In this document: positions 27,084 to 36,747 of the stretch, piece after piece
Position numbering within the stretch: position 1 is the stretch's first letter
Layout of the letters: each line of letters begins with the position of its first letter
DNA from: Humisphaera borealis
GTDB taxonomy: Bacteria > Planctomycetota > Phycisphaerae > Tepidisphaerales > Tepidisphaeraceae
Length of the DNA: 64,000 bases
Reading direction: 5' to 3'
NCBI RefSeq assembly: GCF_015169395.1
Contig: NZ_CP063458.1
Coordinates: 2,046,001 to 2,110,000, forward strand
The notes under the pieces: generated by a model
Databases searched by the model: none
The model's input: only the letters and a program-made list of their open reading frames with translations
What the model was told of the DNA's origin: nothing
Translations under genes and position numbers: made by a program

Positions 27084-28499
27084 TTATTGTCTGGGTGGCT
27101 GGTTCCCGCCTGTCGATCCGTTCCCAGCTGTTGAGCCGTTCCCACCCGTCGATCCGGGAGTCCGACTTCGCCCCGGAGGCCCTCCGCCGGCCCCCCGCGG
27201 ACCGCCCGGACCCCGTCGGGCCGATACATCCGGCAGGCCCTTCTTCTGCTCGATCAGTGTCGCCTGCATTCGCCGGGCGACCTGGGGCTGCCTGATGAAT
27301 TCGTCGACCTTCTCAGAGATATCGTTCTGCAGGTTGATCAACGAATACGCTCCGTCGGCCCACTCAATCAGTTTCCAGTCGCCGTCAATCAGCGCGATGT
27401 CGTACGCGGCGATCAGAAACGGCTTGCGATCGACCAGCTTCCCCGACGACAGAGCCGGCCACTGATTGCTTCCGTCGAGGTCGGCATCCGCGGGAATCGT
27501 CAGACCGGCTGCCGCCGCCAGTGTCGGGAGCCAATCCTGTCCCGAAACCGGCTGCTGCGTGACGCCTCCCGCCGGTACCTTTCCGGGCCACCGTATAACG
27601 CATGGCGTACGAATGCCTCCCTCGTAGACCGTTCCCTTTCCATAACTGAGGGGCGCGTTGCTGCTGTCCCGGCGTGTCGCCCCGTTATCGGAATAGAACA
27701 GGACGAGCGTATTGTCGCGCAAACCCTGGGCGTCAATCTCGCCGAGAATTCGTCCGATCGCGATGTCCATCCCTTCGATCACCGCCGCGTAAAGTCCGTC
27801 GCCCTTGTGCTTGACGACAAGGTCTTCCGGTGCGGCGATCGGAACATGGGGCGCGTTGAAAGCCACCTGCATGTAGAAGGGCCGATTGGCATCGCGCCCC
27901 TTGAGCTGGCGAATCGCTTCATCCGCAAAGAGATAGGTGGAATAGCCCTGCTCATCGACCGTCTTCCCGTCCCGCTGCCAGTCGATCGTGCCGCGCTGGC
28001 CGGTATGCTTGAAGTAGTCGACTTCCGGCCCCATGAAACCGTAGAAGTGATCAAACCCACAGCGCAAAGGCGGGTTGATGCCGCCGAGATGCCATTTTCC
28101 AATCAGTGACGTCTGGTACCCGGCCGAGCGGAAAAGGGAGGGTAGCGTGAGCCCACCCTTAGGTAACCCTTCCTGCTGCGGGCCTATCACGTCGGCCAGG
28201 CCGAAACGCCGGGGCATTCGACCTGATAGCAACGCCGCACGGGCCGGGCTGCAGACGGGGTACGAGTAGAACCGCTGCAGCTCCAGCCCGTCTTTGGCGA
28301 AGCGATCAAGATTTGGCGTCGTGGCAGTTCGGCTATGGAAGCCTACACCGTTCCATCCGAGATCGTCCGCCAGAAGAATCAGAACATTAGGCATCTGCGC
28401 GGCGTGACCTTCGGCCCGTGCGGTTCGGCAGGCCGATGCCACGACCACCGCTGTCATCGCCAGGGCCAGCACTCTGAACTGCCCGCGTGCCCGTGACAT
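27084..28499 (-). CDS. secreted sulfatase (CSPAR motif, arylsulfatase-B-like) with Gly/Pro tail, 471 aa
   Basis: Start at MSRARGQF (28499) with AAAGG upstream; the longer frame from 28571 adds 24 non-signal residues. Signal peptide to about 30. PNVLILLADDLGWNGVGFH is the metal motif. The modification motif C83-SPAR has Ala at the fourth position, as in the arylsulfatase B group. GKWHLGG and FYSDNGATRR give the remaining catalytic blocks. The last 40 residues are Gly/Pro/Arg/Asn repeats (GSTGGNGSTAGNGSTGG), like the tail of the neighbouring 197-aa protein. Same strand as both neighbours. Confidence 0.91.
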   Translation of the reverse strand: MSRARGQFRVLALAMTAVVVASACRTARAEGHAAQMPNVLILLADDLGWNGVGFHSRTATTPNLDRFAKDGLELQRFYSYPVCSPARAALLSGRMPRRFGLADVIGPQQEGLPKGGLTLPSLFRSAGYQTSLIGKWHLGGINPPLRCGFDHFYGFMGPEVDYFKHTGQRGTIDWQRDGKTVDEQGYSTYLFADEAIRQLKGRDANRPFYMQVAFNAPHVPIAAPEDLVVKHKGDGLYAAVIEGMDIAIGRILGEIDAQGLRDNTLVLFYSDNGATRRDSSNAPLSYGKGTVYEGGIRTPCVIRWPGKVPAGGVTQQPVSGQDWLPTLAAAAGLTIPADADLDGSNQWPALSSGKLVDRKPFLIAAYDIALIDGDWKLIEWADGAYSLINLQNDISEKVDEFIRQPQVARRMQATLIEQKKGLPDVSARRGPGGPRGAGGGPPGRSRTPGSTGGNGSTAGNGSTGGNQPPRQ

Positions 28500-28648
28500 G
28501 TCGAAACCTTTCGCAGAACGCCGGATGCTCGTCATTGCGATCGAAGACCGAAGAAGAATGCGGCACGTCATACGACCGGAAGAATCGAAGGGCCCTGTGC
28601 GTTCGCTTTTCCGGTACGGGCAAGAGCCGACAGGATGTCATCGAACGA

Positions 28649-29242
28649 CTATTCGGCTGGGCGCTGCGGGCGCTGGGGCTGCCCACCGCCGTCGGGTGCA
28701 CTGCCGCCGGGTCCACCCACACCGCCGCCGGGACCTCCGGGACCCCCGCCGCCAGGACCACGCTGTCCTCCGCCGGGTCCGCGTTGTCCACCAGGGCCGC
28801 GTTGTGCCGCACCGGGTCCGCCCTGACCGGGACCTTGGCCACCACCGGGGCCCTGTCCTCCGCCGGGACCACCCTGACCGCCCGGACGCGGAGGCCTTGC
28901 CTCCTCCAACGTCTTCATCTGCTCGGGAGTGAGAATCTTGGCGAGTTTCTCCTTCAGTTCCTTCTCAAGAGCGGCAACCTGCGTCTTTTGATCTTCCGTC
29001 AGCTTGAGTTTCTCTTCGGCGAATCGCGGGATGACATGCACACCGCCGGGTGGTGGACCGCCGCTTGGACCACCCTCGGGACCTCCGCCTCCGCCGGGGC
29101 CGCCACCCGGTCGGCCGCCGGTCGCTCCGGAACCGCCCTGCTGCGGCGGCGGCCCGGCGGGAGGGTCGGCCGCAATCAGAGGGCTCACCAACACGGAACC
29201 TGTTAACGCAAGTAGGACGGCCATTGTCGATCGTTTCTTCAC
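28649..29242 (-). CDS. secreted Gly/Pro-rich protein with a Spy/CpxP-like core, 197 aa
   Basis: Signal peptide MKKRSTMAVLLALTGSVLVS. Two Gly/Pro/Gln/Arg low-complexity arms (about 27-66 and 117-197) flank a helical core. The core carries KLTEDQKTQVAALEKELKEK and ILTPEQMKTLEE, the paired L-T-x-x-Q motifs of Spy/CpxP-type periplasmic proteins. Such planctomycete proteins are of unknown function. It lies 150 nt upstream of a sulfatase whose tail is similarly biased. Confidence 0.75.
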   Translation of the reverse strand: MKKRSTMAVLLALTGSVLVSPLIAADPPAGPPPQQGGSGATGGRPGGGPGGGGGPEGGPSGGPPPGGVHVIPRFAEEKLKLTEDQKTQVAALEKELKEKLAKILTPEQMKTLEEARPPRPGGQGGPGGGQGPGGGQGPGQGGPGAAQRGPGGQRGPGGGQRGPGGGGPGGPGGGVGGPGGSAPDGGGQPQRPQRPAE

Positions 29243-29623
29243 CAGGATCTCCTCGCCGCCGGTGGCGGAGTGAAAGGTTGGAAGTCGGGGACTGTCGCGA
29301 TTCGATCCCGTAAGCTACACGGTCGCCGCGAAAGATCGTTCGGATCCGGAACCGGCATACGGTCGCCGACCCTACTTGAAACGCGGAACAGTGTGCTCCG
29401 TCCACAGCGCTTCGGAGCCATTCCGTATTGACCAGACTGATAATGCAGTTCCGCTGAGTAGCGACCTAAGCAATCGCCCGAGGCTGGGGCAACTGCGTAA
29501 GTCGCATGGGGCAACAGCCACGAATCAGCCTGTACGATCAGGCGCACTATTCGCCGTTTGCCAATGGATCAGGTCGGAACAGCAAGACAGTGACGACCTA
29601 GATCGCTATCTTGAACACTCAAT
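29243..29623. other. intergenic region between divergent genes
   Basis: About 380 bases between the Gly/Pro-rich protein and the divergent enolase-superfamily gene. It must hold two promoters, none of which I can assign. No ribosome binding site is obvious before ATG 29624, and no repeats or small genes are seen. Confidence 0.45.
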
Positions 29624-30727
29624 ATGAAAATCACACGCATCTTCGCGCATCGGGTCGAGCTACCCCTCTTCGAGGGCACCTACAAGTGGTCGGGCGGTAA
29701 GTCCGTCACCGTGTTCGACAGCACGATCGTCGGCGTTGAGACCGACACCGGCCTGGTGGGATACGGCGAAGTCTGTCCGCTCGGACCGTTTTACCTGCCG
29801 GCATACGCGGAGGGCGTACGAGCCGGACTGCGAGAGCTCGGGCCGCACCTGATCGGTATGGACCCTCGCGAGCTCGCCAAGCTCAATCACCGCATGGACG
29901 CCGCCCTGAAGGGACACCCCTACGTCAAAAGTGGGATCGACATCGCCTGCTGGGATCTGCTCGGAAAGGCCACCGGACTTCCGGTTTGCGTCCTGATGGG
30001 TGGCCGGTTCGGCGAGAGCGTTCGGCTTTATCGCGCGATCTCCCAGGAATCACCGGACGCGATGGCGGCCAAGGTGACCGGGTACCGTGCCGAAGGCTAC
30101 ACGCGCTTTCAGCTGAAGGTGGGCGGCGATCCGGATACCGACATCGAACGTATTCGCGCCGTACGCGGAATGCTTCTTCCGACAGACCGACTCGTCGCCG
30201 ACGCAAACACCGGCTGGACGCAGCACGAAGCGATGCGCGTCGTGCGGGCCGTTCGGGATATCGACGTCTACATCGAGCAGCCTTGCCTGAGCTACGAAGA
30301 GTGTCGATCCGTCCGCGCGCACACGGATCACCCGTTTGTGCTCGACGAGAACATCGACAGCCTGGACATGCTGCTGCGGGCCAAGGCCGATCTGGCGATG
30401 GACGTGGTGAACTTGAAGATCAGCAAGTTGGGCGGCCTGAGCAAGATCAAGCAGGTACGCGACCTCTGTGTCAGCATGGGCATCGCGATGACGCTCGAGG
30501 ACAGCTGGGGCGGCGACATCACCACCGCTGCCATCGCCCACCTCGCCCACAGCACGCCCGAAGAGTTCCGCTTCACCAGCACGGACTTCAACAGCTACGT
30601 CACCGTCAGCACGGCGGCGAATGCGCCCAAGCGGATCAACGGTTTCATGGCCGCATCGCAGGCGCCGGGCCTGGGAATCGAACCGAATTGGAACGTGCTG
30701 GGACCCCGCGTCGTCAATGTAACCTAG
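29624..30727 (+). CDS. mandelate racemase/muconate lactonizing enzyme family protein, cis-3-hydroxy-L-proline dehydratase-like, 367 aa
   Basis: Enolase-superfamily enzyme, about family length (~360-370). An N-terminal capping domain (1-125) is followed by the (beta/alpha)7-beta barrel. The general-base lysine block is [16 protein letters not shown]. Metal ligands are DANTGW (Asp), [11 protein letters not shown] (Glu) and VLDENIDS (Asp/Glu), followed by the NLKISKLGG block. The IEQPC.xYEEC form resembles cis-3-hydroxy-L-proline dehydratases, so dehydration of a hydroxyproline-type acid is a reasonable guess. The substrate is otherwise unproven. Cytosolic, no leader. The next gene (DUF1080) may be separately transcribed. 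Confidence 0.8.
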   Translation: MKITRIFAHRVELPLFEGTYKWSGGKSVTVFDSTIVGVETDTGLVGYGEVCPLGPFYLPAYAEGVRAGLRELGPHLIGMDPRELAKLNHRMDAALKGHPYVKSGIDIACWDLLGKATGLPVCVLMGGRFGESVRLYRAISQESPDAMAAKVTGYRAEGYTRFQLKVGGDPDTDIERIRAVRGMLLPTDRLVADANTGWTQHEAMRVVRAVRDIDVYIEQPCLSYEECRSVRAHTDHPFVLDENIDSLDMLLRAKADLAMDVVNLKISKLGGLSKIKQVRDLCVSMGIAMTLEDSWGGDITTAAIAHLAHSTPEEFRFTSTDFNSYVTVSTAANAPKRINGFMAASQAPGLGIEPNWNVLGPRVVNVT

Positions 30728-30823
30728 GCGCGCCGTGCAGCGGGCGGCCTTGATAAGAACGTCATCGCCTGCCGATGGCTTTGCCTTCGTGTATAGTCCG
30801 AGTATTCCACCCAGGAGAAGAAA

Positions 30824-31843
30824 ATGTTGAAGCGCGCAATACTGGCGGCCGTGGCAATGTGTTTTCCGTTCGGCGGCACGCTCTCGAGCGTGATCGCGGC
30901 CGACGCGCCCAAGGACGTCATCCAGAAGAACACGTTCCTGGAGCCGTCGCAGGCGACGAAGGACTTCGCCGTCCAGGGCGAGTACATCGCTACGGCCACA
31001 ATCGGCGGAAAAGCGACGAAAGTAGCGGCGCAAATCGCGTCCACGGGTGGCGGAGAATTCGTTGGCGCGTTCTATCTTGGCGGTCTTCCCGGCGCGGGCT
31101 GGGACGGCGTCTCGCGGTTTGAGATCACCGGCAAAGCCGATTCGGCCGAGATGAAGCGCGTCGTGTTCGCTCCCACGGACCCCAAGGGGTTCTCCGCGGT
31201 CTGGGCGGACGGAAAGCTGTCGGCCAAAGGTACAGACGTAGCGATCGAGTCCATGGAGAAGACCGAGCGCAAGAGCACGACGCTCGGCGCAAAGGCCCCC
31301 AGCGGCGCGATCGTCCTGTTCGACGGAACGGACGCCGAAGCCTGGGAAGGCGGGCACATTGACGATCGCAAGCTGCTCGCCGCCGGCGCCAAGACCAGGA
31401 AGAAGTTCCAGAGCTTCACACTGCACGGCGAGTTCCTGCTTCCGTTCAAGCCGTACGGCCGGGATCAGGATCGCGGCAACAGCGGCTTCTACCTTCAGGA
31501 GCGGTACGAAGTGCAGGTGCTGGACACGTTCAGTCAGAAGCCGGTCTTCAACGGCACCGGCGCGCTGTACCGTCAGAGCCCGCCCGACCTGAACATGTGC
31601 CTCCCGCCGTTGCAGTGGCAGACGTACGACATCGACTTCACCGCCCCGGTGTTTGAAGGCGGCAAGAAGGTCAAGAACGCAGTCATCACAGTCAAGCTCA
31701 ACGGCGTCACGGTTCACGACAAGCGAGAAATCACCGCCAAGACTGGCGCCGGCAAGCCGGAAGGCGCCGAACCCGGCCCGATCCTGTTGCAAGGCCACGG
31801 GAACCCGGTGTTCTATCGGAACATCTGGATTGTGGAGAAGTAA
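30824..31843 (+). CDS. secreted DUF1080 (3-keto-disaccharide hydrolase) domain protein, 339 aa
   Basis: CAGGAGAAGAAA precedes ATG 30824. Signal peptide MLKRAILAAVAMCFPFGG. A beta-rich N-terminal part (about 30-155) is followed by the DUF1080 concanavalin-like domain. That domain shows IVLFDGTDAEAWEG, FTLHGEFLLPFKPY, NSGFYLQERYEVQVLDTF, ALYRQSPPDLNMC and a terminal GNPVFYRNIWIV. DUF1080 includes 3-keto-glycoside hydrolases and many planctomycete proteins of unknown use. The N-terminal domain is longer than in the minimal family form. Convergent with the pseudopilin gene. Confidence 0.85.
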   Translation: MLKRAILAAVAMCFPFGGTLSSVIAADAPKDVIQKNTFLEPSQATKDFAVQGEYIATATIGGKATKVAAQIASTGGGEFVGAFYLGGLPGAGWDGVSRFEITGKADSAEMKRVVFAPTDPKGFSAVWADGKLSAKGTDVAIESMEKTERKSTTLGAKAPSGAIVLFDGTDAEAWEGGHIDDRKLLAAGAKTRKKFQSFTLHGEFLLPFKPYGRDQDRGNSGFYLQERYEVQVLDTFSQKPVFNGTGALYRQSPPDLNMCLPPLQWQTYDIDFTAPVFEGGKKVKNAVITVKLNGVTVHDKREITAKTGAGKPEGAEPGPILLQGHGNPVFYRNIWIVEK

Positions 31844-31866
31844 CCTGAGACACGCGGCGACTGACT

Positions 31867-31892
31867 CCGTCCGCACATCGCGTCGCGGACGG
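31867..31892. terminator. GC hairpin between convergent genes
   Basis: CCGTCCGC pairs with GCGGACGG, and the outer CTGAC / GTCAG extend the stem. It lies between the DUF1080 stop and the convergent pseudopilin stop. No T tract. Confidence 0.4.
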
Positions 31893-31914
31893 CTGAAACG
31901 TCAGGCCCCTTGCG

Positions 31915-32766
31915 TTACTTGGATGTGCTCAGATAGGCCAGATTGAGGGTGTCTGGGATGACGAGCGTTTCCGCACGTCCATCAAGAAAGCAGACGTTGA
32001 CTTTCTTCTGGTGGCGATTCTGATCGAGCGAAGCGAAGGCCCTGTCAATCATAAACGCGTTGTACAGAGTAAGGTCGGGTGCCCGTTCAAAAATGGTGAG
32101 CAGTCCGTCCGATGGGCGGGGTAGCCCGTCGGCCAGAAAGAACACCTGAGAAGGACTTGTGATTCGCTTCAGATTGCCGCGAGCTCGACCATAACTGGGG
32201 GAAATGTCTTCAAAGCCGAGTGCGGCGTCGTTGAAGGCATACGAGTTGTAACCCATTGGGCCGAACCAGCCATAAGAATCCTGATTGGTTCTACCCTTTG
32301 CGGGCTGCTCGTCCGCAGGACAAATGAATATCTTTCGGATCCCTTCCAAGTCCAAATCCGCCTCGACATGCGCGTAGCTGTCGTTGCGGAATCCCGTGAC
32401 TCCCAGATAGGGTGCGAGCGCGCCCTGTATCGGCATTGGCCGAAAAATGCCTCCCTCTGCGAAATAGCGGTATCGGAGTCTCGCGACGTCTCCAATGTTT
32501 AGCGAACTCGCAATACCGGGAGACCAGATATGCCCTGCAATCGGAAGGTGCTGCTGATGTTCGTTAGCATGCATTAGCCCTGCGGCGGCAAGTTGTCGCA
32601 GATTCGACAGGCATTTTACGCTGTTCGCTTTTTTCCGAGCGGATCCTACTACGGGGACAAGTATACCGATCAAGACGGCGACAATCCCGACAACGGTAAG
32701 AAGTTCAACAAGCGTAAACGCCCGACGACTTGAATTGATTTCCCGAGATGCCATCGTTCGACTCAA
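31915..32766 (-). CDS. type II secretion-like pseudopilin, H-X9-DG-CTERM type, about 283 aa
   Basis: The N-terminus carries the prepilin cleavage/methylation motif RRAFTLVELLTVVGIVAVLI, and the C-terminus the H-x9-D-G block (RHQKKVNVCFLDGR), the pair that defines planctomycete DUF1559-like pseudopilins. TTG 32766 has GGGGAG 5-6 nt upstream and is favoured; ATG 32754 is the alternative, with the box too far away. Such solitary pseudopilins occur in many copies in planctomycetes and are thought to be exported filament or substrate proteins. The leader peptidase is not in this window. Confidence 0.86.
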   Translation of the reverse strand: MSRTMASREINSSRRAFTLVELLTVVGIVAVLIGILVPVVGSARKKANSVKCLSNLRQLAAAGLMHANEHQQHLPIAGHIWSPGIASSLNIGDVARLRYRYFAEGGIFRPMPIQGALAPYLGVTGFRNDSYAHVEADLDLEGIRKIFICPADEQPAKGRTNQDSYGWFGPMGYNSYAFNDAALGFEDISPSYGRARGNLKRITSPSQVFFLADGLPRPSDGLLTIFERAPDLTLYNAFMIDRAFASLDQNRHQKKVNVCFLDGRAETLVIPDTLNLAYLSTSK

Positions 32767-32819
32767 TCGGACTCCCCAAACAAAATCTACGGTGAGGATT
32801 TAGGCGCCTAGCGCGGCCA

Positions 32820-32851
32820 GACGAGCCCCCGGAGCAACCGAGGGGGTCGTC
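32820..32851 (-). terminator. GC hairpin downstream of spoVR-like gene
   Basis: GACGA(G)CCCCC pairs with GGGGGTCGTC, 5+5 bp with a bulged G, between the SpoVR stop and the pseudopilin start on the same strand. It lacks a T run. Confidence 0.35.
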
Positions 32852-32981
32852 TCTACACACTTCAGCGATTTCTATCACCCACGAGCGCGTGTGGCTTCTC
32901 CTTACCCTATCGATTGGCAGCTTGCAACGAATATATCCTCGGTATCGCGCAAAACATCGGTCTGCGAGCTGATAGATGGAC

Positions 32982-34523
<1,542 letters not shown>

Positions 34524-34701
34524 ACGGCTCGAACTCCGGCGCGGGTTCTCGGACAACCCATTCTACTCACACTACCTCTGTTATGGCCCAATTATTGGCC
34601 GGCCGCCGACGGGTTGCGCAACCAACGAAACCGACTGGGTTATCCCACGCGCCTCTACGGCCGAAATCATGATGGGTTCGGCTGTTTTCCGGCGTAGCAA
34701 G

Positions 34702-36747
34702 ATGCCTACATTCATCCTCGACAACAATCTGGACATCCTGACATTCGCCGTGCTGGTGTTGGCCGCCAGCGGGTCGGTGCACGTCTATCTTCGGCGCAAC
34801 GCCGGTGGCGCGGGATTGAAGATCCGCGCCTGGCTCATCCTCTGCCTGTTGGTCACTCTGGGAAGCCTCCTGGCGGTTCTTGCCGGGGAGAACGAACGCG
34901 AAAGGTTGCGCCAGCAGGTTGAGGGGTTTGCACCCACCTACGCATTGGAACTAGCGCGCGGCAATCACGCATCGATCACCACGAAAACCCCCGCCGACGA
35001 TCCGACCTATCTCGCCCTGGTCGAATGCGAGAAACGCTGGCAGGCCGTGAATCCTGCGATCAGCGACATCTACACCTTTCGGCAGACGGCCGACGGAGGC
35101 ATCGCGCTGATCGTCGACTCTGAAACCGACTATGACCGCAACGGCCGCTTCGAGGGCGATCGCGAAGGCCGCACGGATATTGGTGAGAAGGTCGACGGCG
35201 ATCTGGACAAATGGAAACAGGCGCTGAAGGGTGAGAACGTTTTCGACGGAGTCCCCTATACCGATCGCTGGGGGACCTGGGTTTCGGCTTATGTGCCGCT
35301 CCGGGATGCGCAGGGAAACATCGAGGGTGGCGTCGGTGTGGATTTCGACGCACGAAAGTGGAGTCTTTCGATCCTGACGCGGCGGCTGGGTGTGCTGGCG
35401 TTTGTTGCCGTCGCGGTCGTGATACTGGTCTGGTCCGGTAAAATCATCTCCATCGCCGGCGTCGAAATCCGTCGACGTCGTGCCGTCGAACAATCCCTGC
35501 GCGACAGCGAAGGCCGGCTGCGGACCATCCTGGATAACGAGCCCGAAGCGGTCCTTGTGACCGACGAGCAAGGCAGGATCCTGGAGATCAACCCTTCGGG
35601 CATTGCCGCCCTGGAAGTGAACGACCGGACGAGCGACACCTTTGATATCACCACCTTCGTCGCCGTCGAAAGCGCTTCTGCGGTCGCCACCTGGATCAAA
35701 GGTATTGCAACCGGAAAGCCCGGCCGGCTCATGTTCCGAATCAACGGGCTTCGAGGCTCACAGCGGTGGCTCGATGCGCACGGTGTTCCCCTGCCTGGCG
35801 ATGAGCACCGGCCGGCGACCGTTCTGCTGGTGGCCCGCGATGTCACCACCCAGCGTGCCGTGGAAGCCGAACGCGAGAAGCTTCAGCAGCAACTGGTCGA
35901 CGCCTCACGCCAGGCTGGCATGGCCGAAATCGCCAATGGCGTGATCCACAACGTTGGCAACGTTCTGAACTCGGTCAATGTCGGCACCCATGTCATCGAA
36001 GACAGGCTTCGACGTTCGCGAATCTCCAACCTGCTCAAGGCCGTCGGCATGCTGCGCGAACATCGGGAGAATCTCGCCGATTTCCTGGCGAACGATGAAC
36101 GAGGCCAGAAGCTGCCGGACTACCTGGAGAAACTTGCCGTCAGCATGTCCCACGAACAGGAACAGATGCTGGCAGAACTTCGCAACGTCTCCGACGGCGT
36201 CGAGCACATCAAGGCTATTGTCAATGCCCAGCAGAGCCACGCCGGCAAGCGAAACGTGGACGAGCTGCTTCGACCTTCGGCGGTCCTGGAAGACGCGATC
36301 AAGATGAACATCGCGTCGTGCGAAAGGCACTTGGTGGATGTACGCCGTGAGTTCGAGGATCTTCCGGCGACACTCATCGACAAGCACAAGGTCATGCAGA
36401 TTCTGATTAACCTGATCAGCAACGCGAAGAACGCCGTGAAGGAATGCGATCGGGAGGCCAAACAGTTGACGATCCGGGTCCGTCGCGGCGAAAAGGAAGG
36501 GCAACCCACAATCCGATTTGAAGTACAGGACAACGGGCACGGCATTGCCGCCGAAGTCATGCCCAAGCTCTTCTCCATGGGGTTCACCACGCGGAAAGAC
36601 GGTCACGGCTTCGGCCTGCATGCTGCGGCCAACCTTGCCGGCGAGATGGGCGGATCGCTCACCGCAGCCAGTGACGGGCCCGATCAGGGCGCGACATTTG
36701 TGCTCGAGATCCCCGCTCGGTCCGAACTGGCACGGAGGGCGGCATGA
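34702..36747 (+). CDS. PAS-containing membrane sensor histidine kinase, 681 aa
   Basis: Two or three N-terminal membrane helices (about 8-22 and 32-50, then one near 235-252) bracket an extracytoplasmic sensor region (about 55-230). That region has an EF-like DYDRNGRFEGD stretch. A PAS domain follows (about 285-400). The phospho-acceptor block is GVIHNVGNVLNSVN (His416), of the HNVGN type. The ATPase domain has LINLISNAKNAVKE (N box), DNGHGI near 610 and a GHGFGLHAAANLA G2 box. The stop overlaps the next gene (ATGA). ATG 34702 is the likely start; 34669 is possible. It pairs with the downstream receiver-GGDEF-EAL protein. Confidence 0.88.
   Translation: MPTFILDNNLDILTFAVLVLAASGSVHVYLRRNAGGAGLKIRAWLILCLLVTLGSLLAVLAGENERERLRQQVEGFAPTYALELARGNHASITTKTPADDPTYLALVECEKRWQAVNPAISDIYTFRQTADGGIALIVDSETDYDRNGRFEGDREGRTDIGEKVDGDLDKWKQALKGENVFDGVPYTDRWGTWVSAYVPLRDAQGNIEGGVGVDFDARKWSLSILTRRLGVLAFVAVAVVILVWSGKIISIAGVEIRRRRAVEQSLRDSEGRLRTILDNEPEAVLVTDEQGRILEINPSGIAALEVNDRTSDTFDITTFVAVESASAVATWIKGIATGKPGRLMFRINGLRGSQRWLDAHGVPLPGDEHRPATVLLVARDVTTQRAVEAEREKLQQQLVDASRQAGMAEIANGVIHNVGNVLNSVNVGTHVIEDRLRRSRISNLLKAVGMLREHRENLADFLANDERGQKLPDYLEKLAVSMSHEQEQMLAELRNVSDGVEHIKAIVNAQQSHAGKRNVDELLRPSAVLEDAIKMNIASCERHLVDVRREFEDLPATLIDKHKVMQILINLISNAKNAVKECDREAKQLTIRVRRGEKEGQPTIRFEVQDNGHGIAAEVMPKLFSMGFTTRKDGHGFGLHAAANLAGEMGGSLTAASDGPDQGATFVLEIPARSELARRAA

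Noticed and set aside
30050-31876. 608-residue minus-strand open frame
   Set aside because: Antisense to the racemase-family and DUF1080 genes, which have clear motifs and starts; composition is typical of reversed GC-rich coding DNA.
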